A stretch of 64,000 nt of DNA from Oerskovia flava (GCF_026163685.1 NZ_JAOXSR010000003.1:1-64000), one strand, 5' to 3'; shown: positions 52,851-61,981, counted from the stretch's first letter. Made by a program: numbers and translations. The notes: generated from the letters alone by a model not told the origin.

Positions 52851-52918
52851 GCCGTCGAGTGTCGAGGTTCGGACCGTTCTGCCCGCTCAGCGCGGTCCGA
52901 ACCTCGACACTCGACGGC
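52851..52918. terminator. very long perfect hairpin after the symporter operon
   Basis: Perfect 26-base arms (52851-52876 and 52893-52918) around a 16-base loop, 14 bases past the stop. The loop starts TTCTG like the 83-bp family. Placement suits a terminator; arm length exceeds what termination needs. Confidence 0.75.
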
Positions 52919-53495
52919 CACGTCGCGCGTCGTGAGGGTTGTGCGGCCTGTGAGGCCGAGCGTGCGCCCCAGGGCATAGAGCGCGAAGAGGACTGTTGCT
53001 GCGGTGACGGTCCAGAGAAGGGCGTCGCTGCTCTCTGCGGGAACGACGCAGATCAGTTCGCCACCTGGGCCGCCGGGCTCGATCACACACGGTCGAGCCG
53101 ACCTCACCCAACCCCTAGCCATGACCCAAGGTGGGATCCATGTCGACGGTCGCTCCGGCCCGCGGCTTCCTGCTGACTGGCGCGGTGGCCCTCCGAGCGG
53201 AGGCCACGTGGAGCACGATCGGCGCGGCTCTCGGCACGACCCGTCAGGCCGCGTGCACCTGCGCTGGACGAGATCACCGCACCTGCTCTCAGAAGGCGAC
53301 GCGCTCTGGACGTTCTACCTCGACCCTTCGGCGCACTACGCCAACAGGATGCGGCGCTGTGCGCCGTGTCGGTCGTCCGCGGCGCGACCGTTGTGGGGCC
53401 CCTCCTGGCTCTCCATCGTCACTCCCGCACCCCGCGAGGGTGGTCGCCGTCGTCCCTCCGCCCTCTCGGCGTTCGCCGACAGCGATCACGCACCT
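52919..53495. other. 577-base stretch without an intact gene
   Basis: Between the symporter hairpin and the CIRCE element there is no frame with clean coding signs and a good start. Codon use in the longer frames is less GC-biased than in flanking genes. On the minus strand a frame from 53122 holds one hydrophobic helix (ALLWTVTAATVLFALYALG) but runs into the hairpin. On the plus strand a helix-turn-helix remnant lies at 53140-53400. Decayed genes are the best explanation. Confidence 0.5.
53140..53400 (+). pseudogene. frameshifted helix-turn-helix gene remnant
   Basis: The frame from ATG 53140 reads ATWSTIGAALGTTRQAA, a clear match to the WAEIGxALGVTRQAAxxRW helix-turn-helix of small actinobacterial DNA-binding proteins. 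After GCCGCG the expected HLRWTR continues only in the next frame (two extra bases near 53250), giving HLRWTRSPHLLSEGDALWTF. No start, stop or ribosome site fits a whole protein. Read by eye; the exact ends are not fixed. Confidence 0.35.
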
Positions 53496-53522
53496 CTGGC
53501 ACTCGCCATGGGTGAGTGCTAA
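53496..53522. promoter_or_regulatory. CIRCE element (HrcA operator) before hsp20
   Basis: CTGGCACTC-N9-GAGTGCTAA: the right half is the exact CIRCE half, the left half differs at two positions, and the spacer is exactly 9 bases. CIRCE is bound by the HrcA repressor and released on heat shock. About 97 bases upstream of the hsp20 start. Confidence 0.7.
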
Positions 53523-53619
53523 AACTCTGTCTGTAGCCACCTGGCCGGGGCTCCTGGCTCCGGGTCGGGTACGCGACGACCTCGACGGTCGAGGTCGCAC
53601 GACGAGGAGGTGATGCGTG

Positions 53620-54072
53620 ATGGCTACCCGTTGGGACCCCGTGCAGGAGATGGACCGGCTCTTCGCCTCGATGCTGACCACGAACCGCGACGCGGCGCCG
53701 ATGCCGATGGACCTGGTGCGCGAGGGCGACCACTACGTCCTGGCCCTGGACCTGCCGGGCGCGGACCCGGGGACGATCGACGTCTCGGTCGAGGACCGCT
53801 CCCTGACGATCCGCGCCGAGCGGACGGCGCGCTCGGGCGAGGCGGACTGGCTCGTGCGCGAGCGCCCGTCGGGCACCTTCGCCCGCCAGCTCACGCTCGG
53901 TCGCGGGCTCGCGCTCGACAGGATCTCCGCGAGCTACGCCGACGGCGTCCTGTCGCTGACGATCCCGGTGAGCGAACAGGCGAGGCCGCGCCGGATCGAG
54001 GTGTCGCACTCGTCGCCCGCGACCCAGATCGCGACGGGCGAGACCGTCGAGCACGAGGCCGGCACGAGCTGA
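53620..54072 (+). CDS. small heat-shock protein, Hsp20 family
   Basis: 150 residues. Alpha-crystallin domain at about 32-130: MDLVREGDHYVLALDLPGAD, VEDRSLTIRAER, the FARQLTLGRGL strand and YADGVLSLTIPV, the I-x-I/V-like dimer motif being SLTIPV. It binds unfolding proteins without ATP. AGGAGG lies 9 bases before the ATG; a GTG one codon earlier is an alternative. Controlled by a CIRCE-type site; a hairpin follows. Confidence 0.93.
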   Translation: MATRWDPVQEMDRLFASMLTTNRDAAPMPMDLVREGDHYVLALDLPGADPGTIDVSVEDRSLTIRAERTARSGEADWLVRERPSGTFARQLTLGRGLALDRISASYADGVLSLTIPVSEQARPRRIEVSHSSPATQIATGETVEHEAGTS

Positions 54073-54081
54073 TGGGGACGG

Positions 54082-54109
54082 CCCCGGGCGCCCGGCAGGG
54101 CGCCCGGGG
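54082..54109. terminator. bidirectional terminator between hsp20 and livF
   Basis: Perfect 12-base stem CCCCGGGCGCCC with GGCA loop, 9 bases past hsp20 and 2 bases past livF, which converge here. Confidence 0.8.
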
Positions 54110-54111
54110 TG

Positions 54112-55038
54112 TCAGCGGTCCTGAGGCGTGGGAGAGGACGCGGGAGCGGACGGCGGGGTGGTCGACGGCGGGGTGGTCGCCGTCGCCGCTGCTGACGCGG
54201 CGTCTGCCGCCGCGGACGCTTCCGCGGCCGCGTCCACCCGGGCCGTCTTGGCAGCCTTCTCGTCCTCGGCGAGCGTGCCGAGGTACAGGGAGATGACCTT
54301 CGGGTCGTTCATGAGCTGACGACCGGTGCCCGTGTACGCGTCCCGGCCCTGGTCGAGCACGTAGGCGCGGTCGCAGATCTGCAGGCACCGGCGGGCGTTC
54401 TGCTCCACCATGATGATGCTGACGCCCGACTTGTTGATCATGCGTGTGCGCAGGAACGTCTCGTCCTGGCGCACGGGCGACAGCCCGGCCGACGGCTCGT
54501 CGAGCAGCAGCACGGACGGCTTCATCATGAGCGCGCGCGCCATCGCGACCATCTGCCGCTCGCCGCCCGACATCGACCCGGCGCGCTGCGAACGTCGCTC
54601 CGCCAGCGTCGGGAACAGGTCGGCGATGAACTCGAACCGGCGGTCGAACGTCTTGGGGCGCAGGAACACGCCCATCCGGAGGTTCTCCTCGATCGTCAGG
54701 GAGGGGAACACGTTGTTCGTCTGGGGGACGAAGCCCACCCCCTGCTCGACGAGCACGTTCGCCTTGCGGTTGGTGATCTCCTTGCCCTCGAGCATCACCC
54801 GGCCCTCGCGGACGTTCACGAGACCGAAGAGCGCCTTGAGGAGCGTGGACTTGCCGGCACCGTTGGGCCCGATGATGCCGACGAGCTCGCCCTGGGCGAC
54901 CTCGATCGAGCAGTCGTTGAGGATGTTGACGCCCGGGATGTAGCCGGCGACGAGGTGCTCGGCGCGCAGCAGGGGTTCGGGCGTCCCGGGTACCGGGGCC
55001 GCCGGGCTCGTGGACGTCTCCTGCGTGGTCTTGCTCAT
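54112..55038 (-). CDS. livF: branched-chain amino acid ABC transporter ATPase LivF type
   Basis: 308 residues. Walker A GPNGAGKST, Q-loop VPQTNNVFPSLT, signature MSGGERQMVAMARAL, Walker B VLLLDEPSAGLSP. The last 45 residues are an Ala/Thr/Pro-rich extension outside the family core, probably disordered. ATG coupled to livG by ATGA. Fourth gene of livHMGF. Confidence 0.93.
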   Translation of the reverse strand: MSKTTQETSTSPAAPVPGTPEPLLRAEHLVAGYIPGVNILNDCSIEVAQGELVGIIGPNGAGKSTLLKALFGLVNVREGRVMLEGKEITNRKANVLVEQGVGFVPQTNNVFPSLTIEENLRMGVFLRPKTFDRRFEFIADLFPTLAERRSQRAGSMSGGERQMVAMARALMMKPSVLLLDEPSAGLSPVRQDETFLRTRMINKSGVSIIMVEQNARRCLQICDRAYVLDQGRDAYTGTGRQLMNDPKVISLYLGTLAEDEKAAKTARVDAAAEASAAADAASAAATATTPPSTTPPSAPASSPTPQDR

Positions 55039-56009
55039 CGCTGCTGCTCCTCCTCCTCGAGACGCGCCAGGAACTTCGGGTCGAGCAGCGCGTCGTCACC
55101 GAGGTCGGTGTCGTGGTGGGCTCCGAGGTAGGCGTCGATGACGGCCTGGTCCTCCATGACGGAGTCGGGCGGGCCCTCGGCCACGATCCGGCCCTCGGCC
55201 ATGACGACGACCCAGTCGGAGATGTGCCGGACGGCGTGCATGTCGTGCTCCACGAAGAGCACGGTCATGCCGTCGTCGCGCAGTGTCTGGACGTGGCCCA
55301 GCAGCGACTGCACGAGGGCCGGGTTCACGCCCGCCATGGGCTCGTCGAGCATGATCATCGTCGGGTCGGTCATGATCGCCCGCGCCATCTCGAGGAGCTT
55401 GCGCTGACCGCCGGACAGGCTGCCCGCGAAGTCGCCCGCCTTGGTGTCGAGCTTGAAGCGCTCGAGGATCTCGAGGGCCTTGACGGTCAGCTCCGCCTCG
55501 CGGCGCTTCCACAGCGGTCGGACCAAGGACGCGAAGAGGTTCTCGCCGGGGTTGTCGGGTGCCGCGAGGAGCATGTTCTCCAGCACGGTGAGCCGGGACA
55601 GCGCCTTGGTGAGCTGGAAGGTACGGACCATGCCGGTACGCGCCACGCGCGCGGCACTCTTGCCGGCCAGGGACGTGCCGTCGAAGGTCCACCGCCCGGA
55701 GCTGGGCACGTCGAACCCGGTGAGCAGGTTGAAGAACGTGGTCTTCCCGGCGCCGTTGGGACCGATGAGCGCCGTGATGGCGCCGCGCTGCACCTCGAGG
55801 TGGTCCACGTCGACGGCGGTCATGCCGCCGAAGTGCCGCTCGACGTCGTCGACGACGAGGATCGAGTCCGGCTTGACGCTGCCGGGCTCGGTCTTGACGT
55901 GCCGCAGGTCGCGGGCGGCCGACAGGGCGTTCGGGGTGATGGGCTGGTCCGCGGCCGCGGCCGCGGCTGCGGACGCGGCCGCCGCGACGGGCAGGGTGTC
56001 ACCGGACAT
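55035..56009 (-). CDS. livG: branched-chain amino acid ABC transporter ATPase LivG type
   Basis: 324 residues. Residues 1-48 are an Ala-rich extension before the ATPase (ILVVDDVERHFGGMTAVDV). Walker A GPNGAGKTT, Q-loop RTFQLTKALSRLT, signature LSGGQRKLLEMARAI, Walker B IMLDEPMAGVNP. The livM gene overlaps its start by 11 bases. Works with LivF on the LivHM channel. Confidence 0.93.
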   Translation of the reverse strand: MSGDTLPVAAAASAAAAAAADQPITPNALSAARDLRHVKTEPGSVKPDSILVVDDVERHFGGMTAVDVDHLEVQRGAITALIGPNGAGKTTFFNLLTGFDVPSSGRWTFDGTSLAGKSAARVARTGMVRTFQLTKALSRLTVLENMLLAAPDNPGENLFASLVRPLWKRREAELTVKALEILERFKLDTKAGDFAGSLSGGQRKLLEMARAIMTDPTMIMLDEPMAGVNPALVQSLLGHVQTLRDDGMTVLFVEHDMHAVRHISDWVVVMAEGRIVAEGPPDSVMEDQAVIDAYLGAHHDTDLGDDALLDPKFLARLEEEEQQR

Positions 56010-56985
56010 TAAAAGCCAGCTCCTTCTTGTTCCCGAGGATGCCTTGTGGCCTGAAGATCACGAGGAGCATGAGGGCGACGCCGACGAGCGCACCACCGAT
56101 CTGCTCGATCTGCGTGGAGGAGACGATCTCGGGCGGCAGGACCTCGCGCATCGAGCTGCGCAGAAGCATGTACGTCCCGAAGAACAGCATCGACCCGAGA
56201 ACCGGCCCGAAGATCGTCGCCGCGCCGCCGAGCAGCAGCACGGTCCACACGAAGAAGGTCATCGACCGTCCCATGGCGTCGGGCTGCACGGCGCGGGGCA
56301 GGACGAACAGGATGCCGGCGAGCGACCCGGCGCAGCCGCCGAGGATGAGGGACTGCATTTTGTACGCGTAGACGTTCTTGCCGAGCGCGCGCACCGCGTC
56401 CTCGTCCTCGCGGATGCCCTTGAGCACCCGGCCCCAGGGGCTGCGCGTGAGCATCCACAGGAGCAGCACGGCCACGAGGACGACCGCCCAGGCCACCACC
56501 CGGACCCACCAGGAGTCCGACCCGTTGTTGGCGTAGGTGAGAGGGCCCAGCGAGGACTGCCCGTCCGGCAGGAAGGACAGCTCCTGGAACGTCTGCTTGA
56601 ACGAGTTGCCCGTGAGGCCCGACGAACCGCCGGTCCAGTCGTTGAACACGGTCGACCGTCCGATCATCCGGACGATCTCCGCGGCGGAGATCGTGACGAT
56701 CGCGAGATAGTCCCCGCGGAGCTTGAGCGTGGGGACACCGAGGATCGCGGCGAAGATCGCCCCGGCGGCGAGCGCGATGGCCACGGCCAGCCAGAAGGGC
56801 GCTCCGGCGATCGTCGCGACCGCGAAACCGTAGGCGCCGAGCAGCATAAAACCTGCCTGGCCCATGTTGAGCAGTCCGGTGAAACCGAAGTGCAGGTTGA
56901 GCCCGATGGCGGCGAGCGCGTAGGCGGCGGTGGTCGGGGCGAGGAGCTCGCCCAGGACCTGCGTGAGGATCCGGGTCCAGTCCAT
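55999..56985 (-). CDS. livM: branched-chain amino acid ABC transporter permease LivM type
   Basis: 328 residues with about nine membrane segments. GLNLHFGFTGLLNMGQAGFM is the LivM signature and LKLRGDYLAIVTISAAEIVR the conserved helix; SPWGRVLKGIREDEDAVRAL is the ATPase contact. ATG follows GGGAAG. The C-terminal ILGNKKELAF ends at the livG start. Confidence 0.92.
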   Translation of the reverse strand: MDWTRILTQVLGELLAPTTAAYALAAIGLNLHFGFTGLLNMGQAGFMLLGAYGFAVATIAGAPFWLAVAIALAAGAIFAAILGVPTLKLRGDYLAIVTISAAEIVRMIGRSTVFNDWTGGSSGLTGNSFKQTFQELSFLPDGQSSLGPLTYANNGSDSWWVRVVAWAVVLVAVLLLWMLTRSPWGRVLKGIREDEDAVRALGKNVYAYKMQSLILGGCAGSLAGILFVLPRAVQPDAMGRSMTFFVWTVLLLGGAATIFGPVLGSMLFFGTYMLLRSSMREVLPPEIVSSTQIEQIGGALVGVALMLLVIFRPQGILGNKKELAFNVR

Positions 56986-56999
56986 GATGTGGCTTCCCT

Positions 57000-58424
57000 T
57001 CAGCCGATGCGCTCGCGGCGTCCCAGCAGACCCTGGGGCCGCAGGAGGAGGACGAGGATGAGGATGACGAGCGCCGTCGCGTACCGCAGGTCGCTCGGGA
57101 GGAAAAGGTTGGAGAGCTCGACGACGAGCCCGATGACCATCGACCCGATGAGGGCGCCGAAGGCGGTGCCGAGCCCGCCGAGCGTCACGGCGGCGAACAT
57201 GAGCAGCAGCATCTGCATGCCCATCATCCAGTTCGTCGTGCCGAACACGAGGCCGTAGAGCATGCCGCCCAGGCCCGCGAGCGCGGTGGCGAGGATCCAC
57301 ACGATGCGCACGATCCGGTCGGTGTCGATGCCGGTCGCCGAGGCGAGCGCCGGGTTGTCGGACACCGCGCGGGTGGCCTGCCCGATGCGGGTGCGGGTGA
57401 GGAACCACGCGACGGCCGCCAGCACGACGAGCGCGATGCCCATGGAGATCCACGAGGCGCGGGTCAGGGTGAACGGTCCGACCGTCCAGGACTGCGGGTT
57501 GGTCGTGAGGATCCGCACCGAGCCGGCACCGATGAACAGCTGGATGAGGAACTGCAGGGCGATCGAGAGTCCGATCGTCACGATCATCATCTGCACGACG
57601 GGGGTGCCCCGCCGTCGGAGCGGTTTCCATATCCCGGCGTCCTGAGCCCAGCCGGTCGCACCGCACACGAGGATGGTCAGGAGCGCTCCCACGATCAGTG
57701 GCAGGCCCAGCACGTTGACGAAGAGGAACGCCGAGACGGCACCGAGGGTGACCTGCTCGCCGTGCGAGAAGCTCGAGAGCCGCGTCGTGCCGTAGATGAG
57801 GCTCAGGCCGACGGAGGCGAGGGCGAGGAGGAGACCGAACCGCACCCCAGACCCGAGCTGCTGCCAGAACTGGCGCGCCGTGACCGACCCGTCCGGGCGT
57901 GGCTCGGCGGCGGTGCCGGGCCCGTCCGCGACGGTGTCGTCGGTCTCCTCACCCCCCGCGCCGCCGGTCGCGGTCGGTGCCGGGCTGGCCTCCGACTCAC
58001 CGAGGCGGAACGCCACGCGGGTGGTGGAGCCCGTCTGCGCGCGGATCGTGAACTCGGTGGCGGCCTCCTCGGCGAGGGCCACGCCGTCGGGCAGGGAATC
58101 GACGTCGAGCGTCACCACGTAGGTGCCGGCGCCGGGGACGGTGGCCGAGGCGGGCTGCCCCTCCGCCGTCTGCAGCTCCTGCGTGAAGCCCTCGCCCTCG
58201 ACCATGACCGTGGCGCCCGTGACGGGCGAGTTGCTCGCGTCCAGCACGACGACCGCGACGCACGCGGTCTGGTCGTCGGGCGCGCACGGGGCGGTCGCGG
58301 AGTGGGCCGGCGTGGCGCCGAACGTGGTGCCGAGAAAGACGGCGAGGAACGAGGCGACGGTGGCGACGAGGACCGTCGCGAGACGACCGATCCGGGTCGG
58401 GGCGGTCGCGTGCACGGCTGTCAT
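57000..58424 (-). CDS. livH: LivH-type permease with N-terminal secreted Ig-like domain
   Basis: 474 residues against about 300 for LivH. Residues 1-43 look like a signal peptide (ends ATPAHSATA). Residues 44-142 form a carboxypeptidase-regulatory-like Ig domain with Cys47 and Cys55, followed by a Gly/Thr/Asp-rich linker to 180. Residues 181-474 are the permease: LASVGLSLIYGTTRLSSFSHGE, then RTRIGQATRAVSDNPALASA as ATPase contact. The added domain would face outside. First gene of livHMGF; the next gene starts after 14 bases. Confidence 0.9.
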   Translation of the reverse strand: MTAVHATAPTRIGRLATVLVATVASFLAVFLGTTFGATPAHSATAPCAPDDQTACVAVVVLDASNSPVTGATVMVEGEGFTQELQTAEGQPASATVPGAGTYVVTLDVDSLPDGVALAEEAATEFTIRAQTGSTTRVAFRLGESEASPAPTATGGAGGEETDDTVADGPGTAAEPRPDGSVTARQFWQQLGSGVRFGLLLALASVGLSLIYGTTRLSSFSHGEQVTLGAVSAFLFVNVLGLPLIVGALLTILVCGATGWAQDAGIWKPLRRRGTPVVQMMIVTIGLSIALQFLIQLFIGAGSVRILTTNPQSWTVGPFTLTRASWISMGIALVVLAAVAWFLTRTRIGQATRAVSDNPALASATGIDTDRIVRIVWILATALAGLGGMLYGLVFGTTNWMMGMQMLLLMFAAVTLGGLGTAFGALIGSMVIGLVVELSNLFLPSDLRYATALVILILVLLLRPQGLLGRRERIG

Positions 58425-58725
58425 GTGCCGGGCCTCCGGGGGTGGGAAGGTGCGTTGGTACGAGCGAAGGACAGCGGGGCCGGTAGACCTGCACTGCGTG
58501 CTCGTCTGCCGGACCCTAGGGCGTGCGTGTGTCGGTCGGGTTACCGAAAGATACCCAGCGTGTGGCGTGGCTCACCTCTCAGGGCGTCACGATTGAGTAA
58601 CGACTGAACATTTCCGCCGGGCAGCACCCCGGACCGCTCCCCGAGCGGTGGTCCGCGCTCGGCGCTACCGTCACAGGTGGGGCAGGCGCACGGCGCCCGC
58701 CGCGAGGAACTCGGGGGTACCGCCG
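58425..58725. other. intergenic promoter region of livHMGF and the amidohydrolase
   Basis: 301 bases between divergent genes, AT-richer around 58530-58610 (GGTTACCGAAAGATACC, GATTGAGTAACGACTGAAC). Promoters for both directions must lie here, but no pair of -35/-10 boxes is convincing, and no long palindrome is seen. Confidence 0.5.
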
Positions 58726-60276
58726 ATGTGGGCGATCCGCGGACGGGTCGTGGCGCTTGCGGACGACCGCGCCACGAGAGGCTCGTCGAGGAGCACCGGT
58801 GCGTTCACCGGCCGGGTGTGGATCGACGACGACGGCCGGATCGCCGCCGTCACCCGTAGCACCCGCCCAGGACCCCGCCGCTTCGACGGCTGCCCCGTCG
58901 TGGACGTGTGGCCCTCGCTCGTCATGCCCGGCCTGATCGACTTCCACAACCACCTCGCCTACGACACCCTCCCGCTGTGGACCGAGCCCTCGCAGACCCA
59001 GCCGTTCGCGCACCACAGCTCCTGGCCCCGCGCCGCCACCTACGCCGCGTCCACGACCTGGCCCGCCTACGCCCTCGCCACCGCCTGCCCGCAGGAGCTC
59101 CTCGCGTACGTCGAGACGAAGGCGATCGTCGGCGGCACGACCTCGATCCAGGGCTCCCCGCCGATGAACCGCCCCCGCGACGGGTGGCTCGTGCGCCAGA
59201 TCGACGACGAGAGCTTCGGCACCGGCGACCGGAACATGGTCCTCGTCTCGGTGCTCACCGCGACTCCCGCGGCGCTCGCGGACCGCGCGAACCGGATGCG
59301 CGCGGGGTCGCTGTTCGTCTACCACTGCGCGGAGGGGCGTCGTGGCAGCCTCGTGGCGCGCGAGTACACCGACGCGGAGGCAGCGGGCTGCCTGCAGCCG
59401 CAGTTCGTCGCGATCCACGCCAACGCGGTGGACGGGCAGGACTACGCGCGCTGGCGCGACGCGGGGGCCGTCGTCTGGTCGCCGTTCTCGAACCTGTGGC
59501 TCTACGGCGAGACCACCGACGTGCCCGGCGCACGCGCCGCCGGACTGACGGTGTGCCTCGGGTCGGACTGGGCGCCGTCGGGCACCAAGCACGTGCTCGG
59601 GGAGCTGAAGTCCGCGCGCATCGTGGCCGACCACCTGGGCTGGGACCTCGACGACGAGACGATCGTGCGCATGGCGACGTGCGACGCCGGGGACGTCCTG
59701 GCTCGCGGGTGGGGGCGGCAGACGGGGCGGATCCGGCCGGGGGCGATCGCCGACCTCGTGGTGGTGCGGGCGCCCCGCGGCGCACCGCCGTTCCGGACGA
59801 TCGTCGGGGCCACCGAGGACGACATCGACCTCGTGGTGATCGACGGCGTCGCGCGCTACGGCACGCCCGCGCTCACGGCCGCCGCGCACGCGCCCGACCT
59901 CACCCCGCTGCCCGTGGGGCGGCGGTCCATGCGCCTGAGCCTCACCCGCCCCGACGACGGCGTCACCCGGTGGACGTGGGGCGACGTCACCGACCGGCTC
60001 GAGGAGGTGCGCGCCGACCCGCGGAGGGAGATCGAGGGCGCGCGGGCGCGCTTCGCCGCCTGGGGCGGGGCGCTCGACGACCCGGACGCGCCGCTGCGGC
60101 TCGCGCTCGACATGCCGACCGGGCTCGGCCCGGTCGGTGGCCTGCCCCGCGACCTGTCGGCCATCTCGGTGCCGCCGCTGGAGTCGCTCGTGCACGACGA
60201 CGCGTGGCTGGCCTCGGTCGGCGGGCGCGGCTTCCACGGTGGCGTCCTCGACGCCCTCCGTGACTACTACGGGTGA
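58726..60276 (+). CDS. amidohydrolase-superfamily protein
   Basis: 516 residues. Metal ligands in order: VMPGLIDFHNHLAYDT, VYHCAEGRRGS, AIHANAVDGQD and GSDWAPSGTKHVLGELKS, then a beta-sandwich end (RPGAIADLVVVRAP). The order fits the imidazolonepropionase/deaminase-like branch, but the extra 80-residue C terminus is unlike named members. The ATG has a GGGGG site; upstream in-frame codons are Arg-rich. 37 bases ahead of the S41 gene, so probably the same operon. Substrate unknown. Confidence 0.85.
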   Translation: MWAIRGRVVALADDRATRGSSRSTGAFTGRVWIDDDGRIAAVTRSTRPGPRRFDGCPVVDVWPSLVMPGLIDFHNHLAYDTLPLWTEPSQTQPFAHHSSWPRAATYAASTTWPAYALATACPQELLAYVETKAIVGGTTSIQGSPPMNRPRDGWLVRQIDDESFGTGDRNMVLVSVLTATPAALADRANRMRAGSLFVYHCAEGRRGSLVAREYTDAEAAGCLQPQFVAIHANAVDGQDYARWRDAGAVVWSPFSNLWLYGETTDVPGARAAGLTVCLGSDWAPSGTKHVLGELKSARIVADHLGWDLDDETIVRMATCDAGDVLARGWGRQTGRIRPGAIADLVVVRAPRGAPPFRTIVGATEDDIDLVVIDGVARYGTPALTAAAHAPDLTPLPVGRRSMRLSLTRPDDGVTRWTWGDVTDRLEEVRADPRREIEGARARFAAWGGALDDPDAPLRLALDMPTGLGPVGGLPRDLSAISVPPLESLVHDDAWLASVGGRGFHGGVLDALRDYYG

Positions 60277-60313
60277 TCCACGGGTGATCCGCGGGTGAGG
60301 GACGGAGACTGCC

Positions 60314-61981
60314 ATGACCCGTCAGGACGTGCGGGCGGCGCGCGAGGGCGAGCCCCTCGGCGTCGACGCGTGGCGCACGACGCACCTCGACGGTGGTGAG
60401 CGACTGCAGGTCGTCGACACCGTCGCGACCGTCCTCGCCGGGGTGTACACCCACCTGCCCGCCAAGCGCGCCGCGTACGCGAGCGACCCCGTGCAGGCGC
60501 TCGTCCTGCTGCGCCGGCGGGCCGTCGAGCTGTCCGACGCCGAGTTCCACCTCGCCGTGACCGGGATCCTCGCGGGGCTGCGGGACGCGCACACCCGCTA
60601 CCTGGGGCCGGCGGCCCTGCGCGGGCACGTCGCCGTCCTGCCGTTCCTCGTCGAGGAGTACGGGCCGCCGCACGACCTGCACCACCTCGTGAGCACGGTG
60701 AACGCGGAGGCGACGAGCGCACCGGTCGATCCCGGCTTCGCCGCGGGCGTCGAGGTGCTCGAGTGGAACGGGGTGCCGATCGCGCGTGCCGTCCAGGTGC
60801 ACGCCGACCGCGAGTCCGGGGGCCGGGCGGACTCGCGCCGCGCGCGGGCGCTGGAGTCGCTGACGTTCCGGGCGCTCGACTACGGGCCCCCGCCCGACGA
60901 GCACTGGGTGATCGTCGGGTACCGGACCGAGGACGGGTCGTTCGCCGAGGCGCGCTTCGACTGGCGGGTGGTCGAGCCGGGCCGGGCGGGCACGGCGGTG
61001 CGCGCCGCGTCCCGCGGCGCGCTCAAGGTGGCCGTCGACCCGGCGGCCGAGGCGGTGCGCCGGGCGAAGAAGCTCCAGTTCGTGCCCGGGCTCTGGGCCT
61101 CCGACGACGCCCCGGCTGCCCCGGCCCGTCCGGCCGACCCGGTGCCTGTCGCCGGGGAGTGGATCGAGACACCGATGCAGGACGTCGTGGCCGCTCGTGC
61201 GCTCGACGACGAGATCGGGCACCTGCGGCTGTGGTCGTTCGACCTGGACGACGACGACGCCTACCTCGACGAGGTGACGCGCCTGCTGGGCCTGCTGCCG
61301 ACCGGCGGGCTCGTCGTCGACCTGCGGGGGAACCCGGGTGGGCTGGTGTGGGCGGCCGAGCGGGCGCTGCAGCTCTTCACGGACCGCCCGGTCGTCCCGA
61401 CCCGGTTCAGCCTCGCCGCGACCCCGCTCACCCGGCAGATGGCCGCCAGCCCGTTCAACCGCATGGAGCTCGAGGCCTGGCACGACTCCCTGCAGGACGC
61501 CGTGAGCACCGGCGAGCTCTACGCCCAACCGCTGCCGCTGACGGACCCGGCCTGGTGCAACGACCGCGGTCGGGCGTACCCCGGGCCCGCCGTCGCGGTC
61601 GTCGACGCGAACACCTACTCCTCGGGCGACCTGTTCGCCGCCGGGTGGGTGGACAACGACATCGGGCCGCTCGTGGCGGTCGGCGCCGCGACGGGCGGGG
61701 GCGGGGCGAACGTGTGGACCCTGACCCAGCTGCGCGACGCCCTCGTGGGGACGGACGTGACGCTCGGGCCGCTGCCCGCCGGCGCGGGCATGACGGTCGC
61801 GATCCGCCGGGCAGTGCGCTCCGGGCGGGGTGACGGCATCCCCATCGAGGACCTCGGGGTGCCCGGGCAGCCGTACACGATGACCCGGGACGACCTCCTG
61901 CACGCCAACCGCGACCTCCTCGCCACCTGCCGGTCCCTGCTGGTGGGTGGGCCACCGTCCGACACCGGAGAGGCACCATGA
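60314..61981 (+). CDS. S41-family peptidase
   Basis: 555 residues. LLPTGGLVVDLRGNPGG starts the S41 core, VDANTYSSGDLFAAG includes the nucleophilic serine, and GATGGGGANVW follows. The N-terminal half (about 1-260) has a VLEWNGVPI segment that looks like a PDZ-like fold. No signal peptide, unlike secreted tail-specific proteases, so it acts in the cytoplasm. The TGA overlaps the next ATG. Confidence 0.85.
   Translation: MTRQDVRAAREGEPLGVDAWRTTHLDGGERLQVVDTVATVLAGVYTHLPAKRAAYASDPVQALVLLRRRAVELSDAEFHLAVTGILAGLRDAHTRYLGPAALRGHVAVLPFLVEEYGPPHDLHHLVSTVNAEATSAPVDPGFAAGVEVLEWNGVPIARAVQVHADRESGGRADSRRARALESLTFRALDYGPPPDEHWVIVGYRTEDGSFAEARFDWRVVEPGRAGTAVRAASRGALKVAVDPAAEAVRRAKKLQFVPGLWASDDAPAAPARPADPVPVAGEWIETPMQDVVAARALDDEIGHLRLWSFDLDDDDAYLDEVTRLLGLLPTGGLVVDLRGNPGGLVWAAERALQLFTDRPVVPTRFSLAATPLTRQMAASPFNRMELEAWHDSLQDAVSTGELYAQPLPLTDPAWCNDRGRAYPGPAVAVVDANTYSSGDLFAAGWVDNDIGPLVAVGAATGGGGANVWTLTQLRDALVGTDVTLGPLPAGAGMTVAIRRAVRSGRGDGIPIEDLGVPGQPYTMTRDDLLHANRDLLATCRSLLVGGPPSDTGEAP

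Noticed and set aside
52742-53122. Minus-strand frame with one hydrophobic helix
   Set aside because: It reads through the 26-base hairpin and the end of the symporter gene, has no clear ribosome site and no recognised domain; at most a remnant.
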